Below, piece after piece: positions 15,815 through 23,386 of a stretch of 64,000 bases of DNA. The notes beneath the pieces were generated by a model. It was not told the DNA's origin and ran no database searches. It saw only the letters and a list, made by a program, of their open reading frames with translations. Within the stretch, counting starts at the first letter, position 1, and every line of letters starts with the position of its first letter. Position numbers and translations under genes: made by a program. The stretch is from Actinomadura mexicana (lineage in GTDB: Bacteria; Actinomycetota; Actinomycetes; Streptosporangiales; Streptosporangiaceae), in the NCBI RefSeq assembly GCF_900188105.1, contig NZ_FZNP01000006.1:124001-188000 (forward strand), in the 5' to 3' direction.

Positions 15815-17092
15815 CTATCCGACGGACGGTTCTCCCAGGGACCGCGTCACCTCGCCGGGGACCTCGGGCGCGCGGCCCTGGCGGTACTGGCGGTGCAGGC
15901 CCGTCAGGTACCGTTCGACGCCTTCGATGACCCGGGCCGTCCGGTAGGAGGGGAAGACGTCGAACCCGTGCTGGGCGCCCTGCATCTCGGCGTAGAGGAC
16001 GGGCGAGCCGGAGACCTCCCGCAGCCGTTCGACGAACCGGCGGGCCTCGACCACGGGGATGAGCGAGTCGCGGCTGCCGTGGATGACGAGGAAGGGCGGC
16101 GCGTCCTCGCGGATGTAGGTGACCGGGGACGCCTTGGCGTACGTCTCCCGGTTCTCCGCGAAGGGCTGCTTGACGACCATCCGTTCCATGAGGCGGGTGG
16201 TGCCGAAGGGGCGAGGAAACGTTCCCGGCTCGAAGAAGTTGTAGAAGCCGTAGAACGGGACCGCGCCCTGGACGGTGGTGTCCGCGTCCTCGAAGCCCGG
16301 CTGGAATTCGGGGACGTTCGCGGTCAGCGCCACCATCGCGGCGAGGTGCCCGCCGGCCGAGCCGCCGGTCACGCACAGGAAGTCGGGGTCTGCTCCGTAC
16401 TCCTGGGCGTGCTCCTTGTACCAGGCGACGAAGTGCTTCAGGTCGATCAGGTGCTCCGGCCAGGTGGCGCGCGGGCTGAGCCGGTAGTTGACGTTGAACC
16501 CGACCCATCCCTGGACGGCCATGTGGTTGAGCAGCGGCAGCCCTTGCTCGCGCTTGTCGCCGATCACCCAGGCGCCGCCGTGGATCTGCATGAGCCCCGG
16601 ACGCGGTTCGCCGTCGGCGCCTTCGCCGGCGGGGCTGAAGACGTCCAGTTTCAGGCGCAGGCGGCCCTCCTGCCGGTACACGACGTTGCGTTCGACCCGC
16701 ACGCCCTTGCGGGGGACCAGGCACAGCGGGGGGACGATCAGGTGTCCGAGCGGGTAGCGCGGTGCGCCCTCCGGGTCCAGTTCGAGGGGAGCGCCGCTGT
16801 CCCGCAGGGTGACGACCGTCCGGCGGGACGCCGCGAGGGTGGCCGCGACGCCCGCCATGCCGATGGCCGCCAGGACGAGCCCGGTCCAGCCCGCCCAGCC
16901 GTCCAGTCCCCCGAGGGCCGCGGCCAGTGCCGTGGCGGCGGCCCAGGTGACCAGGACGTGCGGCGCCAGTTCGATCGTGAGCCAGCCCGCGAAGAAGCTC
17001 GCCGCCAGCAGGACGGGGCTGCGCCGCGGGGCGTAGGCGTTGGCGGCCGTCAGGGCGAACAGGAGGCCCAGGGCGAGGAGGACGTAAGGCAT
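15815..17092 (-). CDS. membrane-anchored alpha/beta hydrolase (BD-FAE/esterase family)
   Basis: Protein of 425 residues with about three hydrophobic segments in the first 90 residues and a C-terminal esterase/lipase-like domain. The oxyanion loop is HGGAW (171-175), the nucleophile Ser245 is in GGSAGG, the acid is Asp342 in HGSRDSLIP and the base is His375 in QHGFDVF. The triad is therefore complete. Probable role is hydrolysis of an ester or amide at the membrane; substrate unknown. It is divergent from lhr, and a CAAGCGCTTG palindrome sits in the shared promoter region 48 bp upstream. Confidence 0.86.
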   Translation of the reverse strand: MPYVLLALGLLFALTAANAYAPRRSPVLLAASFFAGWLTIELAPHVLVTWAAATALAAALGGLDGWAGWTGLVLAAIGMAGVAATLAASRRTVVTLRDSGAPLELDPEGAPRYPLGHLIVPPLCLVPRKGVRVERNVVYRQEGRLRLKLDVFSPAGEGADGEPRPGLMQIHGGAWVIGDKREQGLPLLNHMAVQGWVGFNVNYRLSPRATWPEHLIDLKHFVAWYKEHAQEYGADPDFLCVTGGSAGGHLAAMVALTANVPEFQPGFEDADTTVQGAVPFYGFYNFFEPGTFPRPFGTTRLMERMVVKQPFAENRETYAKASPVTYIREDAPPFLVIHGSRDSLIPVVEARRFVERLREVSGSPVLYAEMQGAQHGFDVFPSYRTARVIEGVERYLTGLHRQYRQGRAPEVPGEVTRSLGEPSVG

Positions 17093-17139
17093 CGTGACTC
17101 CCTTGCGGAGCGTTGGCCTGCCGCCCCACCATGCCCATA

Positions 17140-17149
17140 CAAGCGCTTG
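17140..17149. promoter_or_regulatory. CAAGCGCTTG palindrome between esterase and lhr
   Basis: Perfect 10-bp palindrome CAAGCGCTTG in a locally AT-rich patch (ACAAGCGCTTGCTTACAATG) within the 119-bp divergent promoter interval. Sequence and size resemble TetR-family half-site pairs. No cognate regulator is adjacent. Confidence 0.4.
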
Positions 17150-17211
17150 CTTACAATGTGACGCGCGCCACGCCCGCGCGTTCTGTCCGACCCGCGAGGC
17201 AGTATGGCGCC

Positions 17212-20200
17212 ATGGGCGGTGACGTGCTCGAACGTTTCTCCCCGGCGACCCGCGCCTGGTTCACCGGGGCCTTCGCCGCGCCCACTCCCGCGCAGGCCGG
17301 GGCCTGGGACTCCATCGCCGGCGGCGACAACACGCTGGTCGTGGCGCCGACCGGGTCCGGCAAGACCCTGGCGGCCTTCCTGTGGTCCCTCGACCGGCTC
17401 GGCACCGAGGCCCTCCCCGAAGACCCGCTGCGCCGCTGCCGCGTCCTGTACGTCTCGCCGCTGAAGGCCCTCGCCGTGGACGTCGAGCGCAACCTGCGCG
17501 CCCCGCTGACCGGTATCCGCCACGCGGCGCGCCGCCTCGGCCTCCCCGAGCCGGACGTCCGCGTCGGGATGCGGTCGGGCGACACCCCGGCCGACGAGCG
17601 CCGCCGGCTGGCCGTCAGGCCGCCCGACATCCTGATCACGACGCCGGAGTCGCTGTTCCTGATCCTCACCTCGCGGGCGCGCGAGTCGCTGCGCGGGGTG
17701 GAGACGGTCATCGTCGACGAGGTGCACGCCGTGGCGGGCACCAAGCGCGGCGCGCATCTCGCGCTGTCCCTCGAACGGCTGGACGCGCTTCTGGAACGCC
17801 CCGCCCAGCGCATCGGCCTGTCGGCCACGGTCCGTCCCGCGGACGAGGTGGCGGCGTTCCTGGGCGGGCCGAGGCCCGCCGCCGTCGTACAGCCGCCTTC
17901 GGACAAGGTGTTCGAGCTCGACATCGTCGTCCCGGTGGAGGACATGGGCGAGGTCGGCCGGTTCGTCGACGACTCGGGGGCGCCCGACCCCCGCCAGCGC
18001 AGCATCTGGCCCCACGTGGAAGACCGCCTGCTCGACCTCATCCAGGCGCATCGCTCCACCCTCGTGTTCGCCAACTCCCGGCGCCTGGCCGAGAGGCTGT
18101 GCGGGCGGCTGAACGAACTCGCCTACGAGCGCGCGGCCGGCGGGTCCCTGCCGGAGGACCACTCCCCCGCGGCCACGATGGCCCAGGCGGGTGCCGCCAA
18201 GGGGGCGCCCTCGGAGATCGCCAGGGCGCACCACGGCTCCGTCTCCAAGGAGGAGCGGGCCGGTATCGAGAACGCCTTGAAGGAGGGCCGCCTGCCCGCG
18301 GTCGTGGCGACCTCCAGCCTGGAGCTGGGCATCGACATGGGCGCGGTGGACCTGGTCGTCCAGGTGGAGTCGCCGCCGTCGGTCGCCAACGGGCTCCAGC
18401 GGGTCGGGCGCGCCGGCCACCAGGTCGGCGCCGTCTCCAAGGGCGTCATCTTCCCCAAGTACCGGGGCGACCTCGTGCAGACGGCCGTGGTGGCCGAGCG
18501 CATGCGCGGCGGCGAGATCGAGGAGCTGCGGTACCCGCGCAACCCCCTCGACGTCCTCGCCCAGCAGATCGTCGCGATGGTCTCCATGGACGAGTGGACG
18601 GTCGACGACCTCGAATCCCTCGTCAAGCGCGCCGCCCCCTACGCCGCGCTTCCGCGGTCGGCGCTGGAGGCGTCCCTGGACATGCTCGCCGGGCGCTATC
18701 CCAGCGACGAGTTCGGCGAGCTCCGCCCCCGCCTCGTCTGGGACCGCGTGACCGGTGTGCTGCGCGACCGTCCGGGCGCCCAGCGGCTCGCCGTGACCAG
18801 CGGTGGGACGATCCCGGACCGCGGCCTGTTCGGGGTGTTCCTCGTCGGCGAGAAGGCGTCGCGCGTCGGCGAGCTCGACGAGGAGATGGTGTACGAGTCG
18901 CGCGTGGGCGACGTGTTCGTCCTCGGCGCGAGCTCATGGCGGATCGAGGACATCACCCCCGACCGCGTGCTCGTCTCCCCCGCCCCGGGCCAGCCCGGCA
19001 AGCTGCCGTTCTGGCACGGCGACACTCTGGGGCGCCCGGCCGAACTGGGCCGCGCGCTCGGTGCGTTCACCCGGGAGCTGGCCGAGCTCTCCCAGCAGGA
19101 GGCGCGGGAACGCGTCACCGCGTCGGGCCTGGACGACTGGGCCTCCGCCAACCTCGTCTCCTACCTGACCGAGCAGCGCGAGGCCACCGGCCACATACCC
19201 GACGACCGCACGATGGTCGTCGAACGGTTCCGCGACGAACTCGGTGACTGGCGCATGGTCGTCCACTCACCGCTGGGCGCGCGTGTGCACGCGCCCTGGG
19301 CGCTCGCCATGGCCGGCCGCCTGCGCGAGCGTTACGGCGTCGACGCGCAGGCCATGCATGCCGACGACGGCATCGTCATCCGCATCCCGGACATGGACGA
19401 GCCACCCGGCCTCGACCTGGCCGTCTTCGACGCCGACGACGTCGAGCGCATCGTCGTCGACGAACTGGGCGGCTCGGCGCTGTTCGCCGCCCGGTTCCGC
19501 GAGTGCGCGGCGCGCTCGCTGCTGCTCCCCCGCCGCCGTCCCGACAAGCGCATGCCCCTGTGGCAGCAGCGCCAGCGCGCCGCGCAGCTCCTGGCCGTGG
19601 CGAGCAAGTACCCGTCGTTCCCGATCGTGCTGGAGACCATGCGCGAGTGCCTGCAGGACGTGTTCGACGTCCCGGGCCTGGTGCAGCTCATGCGCGACAT
19701 GTCCGGACGCGAGGTCCGCATGGTGGAGGTGGAGACCTCCGAGCCGTCCCCCTACGCGCGCTCCCTGCTGTTCCACTATGTCGGCGCGTTCATGTACGAG
19801 GGCGACTCGCCCCTGGCGGAGCGCCGCGCCCAGGCCCTCGCGCTCGACTCGGCGCTCCTCGCCGAACTGCTCGGCCAGGCCGATCTGCGCGAGCTGCTCG
19901 ATCCCGACGCCGTCGCCGATACCGAACGCGAACTCCAGCGCCTCGCCGCCGACCGCCGCGCGCGCGACATGGAGGGCGTCGCCGACCTCCTGCGCGCCCT
20001 CGGCCCCCTGAGCACGGCGGAGGCGGCCGAGCGGACGCTGCCCGCGGGCCTCGGCTCCCACCGGGACGAGAGCGCGGCCGCGGACGGCGACGACGAGGCC
20101 GCCGAGGTGAGCGACCCCGTCCCGGACGCGGTGCTCGTCCAGGTGTCGCGGTGGCTGGCGGAGCTGGAGGCGACGCGGCGGGCGATCCGCGTGCGGATCG

Positions 20201-21861
20201 CCGGGGAGGAGCGCTGGGCCGCGATCGAGGACGCCGGCCGGCTGCGGGACGCGCTCGGCGCGCCCCTGCCGGTGGGCGTGCCGGAGGCGTTCCTCGAACC
20301 GGTCGACGACCCGCTCGGCGACCTGGTCTCCCGGTACGCGCGCACGCACGGGCCGTTCCGGGCGGCCGAGGCCGCCGCGCGGTTCGGGCTGGGCGTCGCC
20401 GTGGTCGTCGAGACGCTGCGGCGGCTGTCGGGCGCGGGCCGGGTCGTCGAGGGCGAGTTCCTGCCGGTCGGGTCCGTCACGGGTCCGCTGACGACCGAAT
20501 GGTGCGACGGCGGCGTGCTGCGGATGCTGCGGCGCCGTTCCCTGGCGCGCCTGCGCGCCGAGGTCGAGCCGTCCCCGCCGGAGTCGCTCGGCCGGTTCCT
20601 GCCGGTCTGGCACGGCATCTCGGGCGGGTCGCGCTTGCGGGGCATCGACGCGCTCGTCCAGGCGGTCGAGCAGTTGCAGGGCGCGGCGGTGCCCGCGTCC
20701 GCGCTGGAGTCGCTGGTCCTGCCGTCGCGGGTGCCCGGCTACACCCCGGCCATGCTGGACGAGCTGACGTCGGCCGGCGAGGTCGTGTGGGCGGGCCAGG
20801 GAGGGCTGCCGGGCGGGGACGGCTGGGTGGCGCTGTACCTGGCCGACACCGCCCCGCTGCTCATGCCGACCCCGGCCGAGATCACGCTCACGCCCGTGCA
20901 CCAGGCCGTCCTCGACGCCCTCGGTGACGGGGGCGCGTTGTTCTTCCGCACGCTGTCCGACCGCGTGAACAAGCAGGCCACCGCGAACGACGCCGACCTC
21001 GTCACCGCCGTGTGGGACCTCGTCTGGGCCGGCCATCTCACCAACGACACGCTGGCCCCGCTGCGGTCCGCGCTCGGGTCGGGCCGTCCGACGCACCGTT
21101 CCCGGACGACGCGCCGCGGGCGTCCCGTCCTGCCGTCCCGGACGGGCCCGCCCACGGTCGCCGGGCGCTGGTGGCCGCTCCCCGAGCGCGAACCCACCGC
21201 GACCCTGCGCTCGCACGCCCTCGCCGAAGCGCTCCTGGAGCGGTACGGGATCGTCATCCGCGGTGCCGTCGCGGCCGAACGCACCCCCGGCGGGTTCTCC
21301 GCCGTCTACCGGGTCCTGCGCGCGTTCGAGGAAACGGGGCGCTGCCGGCGGGGCTACTTCGTCGAGGGCCTGGGAGCCGCCCAGTTCGCGCTGCCCGGGG
21401 CCGTCGACCGGCTCCGCGCGCTCCGCCCGGCGGCGGCCGCGCCGGACGACATCTCCGCCCTCTGGGAGGCGCCCCGCAAACCCGGGGTCCGCGCGCTCGT
21501 CCTGGCGGCGGCCGATCCCGCCAACCCGTACGGCGCGGCCCTGCCCTGGCCGGAACGCGCCGACGAGGTCGCCAGCGGCCACAAGCCGGGCCGCAAGGCC
21601 GGCGCGCTCGTCGTCCTGGTCGAGGGACGCCTGATCCTCTACGTCGAACGCGGCGGGCGGACGCTCCTGACCTGGGACGACGACCCGGACGTCCTGCAAC
21701 CTGCGGTCGACGCCCTCGCCCTGGCCGTCCGCGAGGGGGCGCTCGGCAAGCTGACCGTGGAGCGCGCCGACGGCGAGGCGATCAGCGACTCCCCGCTGGC
21801 CGCCGCGCTGGAGTCGGCCGGCTTCCATCCCACGCCGCGCGGGCTGCGGCTGCGCTCCTGA
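17212..21861 (+). CDS. lhr: ATP-dependent helicase Lhr
   Basis: Giant superfamily-2 3'-5' DNA (RNA:DNA) helicase of 1549 residues, close to the 1500-residue length of mycobacterial Lhr. It shows motif I APTGSGKT (about 44-51), Ia LYVSPLKALAVDVERNL, DEVH box VIVDEVHAVAGTKRG, motif III GLSATVRP, and motif VI GLQRVGRAGHQVG, then the winged-helix and Lhr-specific core (DEXDc-HelC-WH-domain 4) and a long C-terminal domain. ATG 17212 is chosen because conservation starts there (ERFSPATRAWF); the frame extends upstream to 17113. Linked in actinobacteria to the DNA-damage response. Its 3' end overlaps the opposing exporter gene by 223 bp. Confidence 0.95.
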   Translation: MGGDVLERFSPATRAWFTGAFAAPTPAQAGAWDSIAGGDNTLVVAPTGSGKTLAAFLWSLDRLGTEALPEDPLRRCRVLYVSPLKALAVDVERNLRAPLTGIRHAARRLGLPEPDVRVGMRSGDTPADERRRLAVRPPDILITTPESLFLILTSRARESLRGVETVIVDEVHAVAGTKRGAHLALSLERLDALLERPAQRIGLSATVRPADEVAAFLGGPRPAAVVQPPSDKVFELDIVVPVEDMGEVGRFVDDSGAPDPRQRSIWPHVEDRLLDLIQAHRSTLVFANSRRLAERLCGRLNELAYERAAGGSLPEDHSPAATMAQAGAAKGAPSEIARAHHGSVSKEERAGIENALKEGRLPAVVATSSLELGIDMGAVDLVVQVESPPSVANGLQRVGRAGHQVGAVSKGVIFPKYRGDLVQTAVVAERMRGGEIEELRYPRNPLDVLAQQIVAMVSMDEWTVDDLESLVKRAAPYAALPRSALEASLDMLAGRYPSDEFGELRPRLVWDRVTGVLRDRPGAQRLAVTSGGTIPDRGLFGVFLVGEKASRVGELDEEMVYESRVGDVFVLGASSWRIEDITPDRVLVSPAPGQPGKLPFWHGDTLGRPAELGRALGAFTRELAELSQQEARERVTASGLDDWASANLVSYLTEQREATGHIPDDRTMVVERFRDELGDWRMVVHSPLGARVHAPWALAMAGRLRERYGVDAQAMHADDGIVIRIPDMDEPPGLDLAVFDADDVERIVVDELGGSALFAARFRECAARSLLLPRRRPDKRMPLWQQRQRAAQLLAVASKYPSFPIVLETMRECLQDVFDVPGLVQLMRDMSGREVRMVEVETSEPSPYARSLLFHYVGAFMYEGDSPLAERRAQALALDSALLAELLGQADLRELLDPDAVADTERELQRLAADRRARDMEGVADLLRALGPLSTAEAAERTLPAGLGSHRDESAAADGDDEAAEVSDPVPDAVLVQVSRWLAELEATRRAIRVRIAGEERWAAIEDAGRLRDALGAPLPVGVPEAFLEPVDDPLGDLVSRYARTHGPFRAAEAAARFGLGVAVVVETLRRLSGAGRVVEGEFLPVGSVTGPLTTEWCDGGVLRMLRRRSLARLRAEVEPSPPESLGRFLPVWHGISGGSRLRGIDALVQAVEQLQGAAVPASALESLVLPSRVPGYTPAMLDELTSAGEVVWAGQGGLPGGDGWVALYLADTAPLLMPTPAEITLTPVHQAVLDALGDGGALFFRTLSDRVNKQATANDADLVTAVWDLVWAGHLTNDTLAPLRSALGSGRPTHRSRTTRRGRPVLPSRTGPPTVAGRWWPLPEREPTATLRSHALAEALLERYGIVIRGAVAAERTPGGFSAVYRVLRAFEETGRCRRGYFVEGLGAAQFALPGAVDRLRALRPAAAAPDDISALWEAPRKPGVRALVLAAADPANPYGAALPWPERADEVASGHKPGRKAGALVVLVEGRLILYVERGGRTLLTWDDDPDVLQPAVDALALAVREGALGKLTVERADGEAISDSPLAAALESAGFHPTPRGLRLRS

Positions 21862-22724
21862 CCGTCCGGGCCCCGGAGGGCAACGGTCACGGCGGCGGCG
21901 CACACCACCATGCCGAGGAGTGACGGCAGGGTGAGCGTGCTGCCGAACATCAGCCAGCCCCACAGCATCGTCGTGGGCGGTGTCAGGTAGAGCAGGGCGG
22001 ACACGCGGGCGACACCCGTCCGCCGGACGTTGACCCAGTACAGCCCGTACCCGCCGAACATCGCCAGCACGACGAGGATGGCGATGGCCGTCCAGAACGC
22101 GGGATCGGCCGGCGGGACCAGCGAGCCGTCCATACCGGCGAAGCCCGAGAACACCACCGCGCTCACGCCCGCCTGGACGGCCAGCGCCTCCGGAAGCTCC
22201 AGCGAGGGGCGCGTGCGACGTTCCACGAGGGTGGCGCCGACGAGGGAGAGCATCGCGGCGAAGGGAAGAGCGTACGCCCAGGCCGGAGCGTCCGCGCTCA
22301 GGTCGCCGCCGACGACGAGCGCGACGCCGCCGAGCCCGGCGGCGAATCCGGCGAGCTGCCGGCGGCCGACGGGCTCGCCGAGCAGGGGCGCGGCGAGTGC
22401 GACCGCGACGAGCGGCTGCAACGCCGTGATCAGGCTGTTGACCCCCTCCACGACGCCGTGCTCGGCGGCGAGGAACACGCCGGAGAGGTAGCCGACCTGC
22501 CCCAGCGTCCCGATTAGGGCGTGCAGGGCCAGGTCGCGGGGCGGGATCCGGCGCCGCCGCCACAGCACCCAGATCCCGAGCGCGCCGGCGCCGATGACGA
22601 ACCGCCAGGCCAGCAGCGCGCTCGCGGGCGCGCTCCGGGTGCCGAGCTCGGCGCCGACGAACCCGGAGCTCCACATGACGACGAACGCGGCGCCCAGCAG
22701 GGCGTCCGATCGGCGGATGTCCAC
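21639..22724 (-). CDS. EamA/DMT family exporter with read-through C-terminus antisense to lhr
   Basis: Ten-helix drug/metabolite transporter; 361 residues. The membrane domain is standard (WSSGFVGAELG start, second repeat LYWVNVRRTGVARVSALLYLTPP, last helix LLGMVVCAAAVTVALRG) and ends at about residue 288. The frame then continues for roughly 70 Arg/Ser/Ala-rich residues encoded on the strand opposite the lhr 3' end, stopping at 21639. That extension is probably not a folded domain. Divergent from a TetR regulator with twin operators between them, which suggests TetR represses this exporter. Confidence 0.85.
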   Translation of the reverse strand: MDIRRSDALLGAAFVVMWSSGFVGAELGTRSAPASALLAWRFVIGAGALGIWVLWRRRRIPPRDLALHALIGTLGQVGYLSGVFLAAEHGVVEGVNSLITALQPLVAVALAAPLLGEPVGRRQLAGFAAGLGGVALVVGGDLSADAPAWAYALPFAAMLSLVGATLVERRTRPSLELPEALAVQAGVSAVVFSGFAGMDGSLVPPADPAFWTAIAILVVLAMFGGYGLYWVNVRRTGVARVSALLYLTPPTTMLWGWLMFGSTLTLPSLLGMVVCAAAVTVALRGPDGQERSRSPRGVGWKPADSSAAASGESLIASPSARSTVSLPSAPSRTARARASTAGCRTSGSSSQVRSVRPPRST

Positions 22725-22737
22725 TGGCCCTCCTCAG

Positions 22738-22784
22738 GTATACATACCGGTATACCTACACCATAGCCATACCGGTATGTATAC
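22738..22784. promoter_or_regulatory. paired inverted operators between EamA exporter and TetR regulator
   Basis: GTATACATACCGGTAT at 22738-22753 and its exact reverse complement ATACCGGTATGTATAC at 22769-22784 flank 15 bp. Each contains the self-palindromic core ATACCGGTAT. The block sits in the 89-bp divergent promoter and is strikingly AT-rich, as expected for a TetR operator. Confidence 0.85.
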
Positions 22785-22813
22785 TCAGAGTCACCCCAGC
22801 GGAAGGAGCCGCG

Positions 22814-23386
22814 ATGCCCGTGCACGACCGGCCGCTCACCCCCGCCGCCCGGCGGGTCCTCCAGGTCGCGAGCGAGCTGTTCTACGAGCGCGGCATCGGC
22901 TCGGTCGGCATGGAGCTCATCGCCGCCGAGGCGGGCGTCACGAAGAAGACCGTCTACGACCGGTTCGGCTCCAAGGACGCGCTGATCCTGGCGTACCTGC
23001 GGGCCCGCGACGAGCGGTGGCGCGCCTTCACGACCGGCCGGATCGCCGAGGCCTCCGGAGCCCGCGAGCGGGTCCTCGCCACGTTCGACGCCCTCGGAGA
23101 GTGGCTGGCCACCGAGTCCGGGCGCGGCTGCTCGATGGTGAACGCCTGCGCCGAACTGCCCGACCCGGCCCACCCCGTGCACGGGGTGGCCGCCGAGCAG
23201 AAGGCGTGGGTGCGCGCCCTCTACGCGGACCTGGTGGGCGACGGCGCGCTGGCCGACCAGCTGCTCATCCTGCACGAGGGTGCGGTCGTCGCGTACAGCG
23301 TCGCCGGCGTCCGCGACGCGGCGGCCTCCGCCCGCGCCGCCGCCGAGGCGATCGTGCCCCGGCGGCTCAGCGCCGCCGCCCCCTGA
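22814..23386 (+). CDS. TetR family transcriptional regulator
   Basis: Regulator of 190 residues. The N-terminal helix-turn-helix reads LFYERGIGSVGMELIAAEAG then VTKKTVYDRFGSKDALI (about 22-60), typical TetR. The C-terminal ligand domain has the TetR_C-like pattern CSMVNACAELPDPAHPVHG. Ribosome binding site GGAAGGAG lies 6-7 nt before the ATG. It most likely autoregulates and represses the divergent EamA exporter through the twin operators at 22738-22784. Its last 20 bp overlap the end of secA2 on the other strand. Confidence 0.92.
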   Translation: MPVHDRPLTPAARRVLQVASELFYERGIGSVGMELIAAEAGVTKKTVYDRFGSKDALILAYLRARDERWRAFTTGRIAEASGARERVLATFDALGEWLATESGRGCSMVNACAELPDPAHPVHGVAAEQKAWVRALYADLVGDGALADQLLILHEGAVVAYSVAGVRDAAASARAAAEAIVPRRLSAAAP

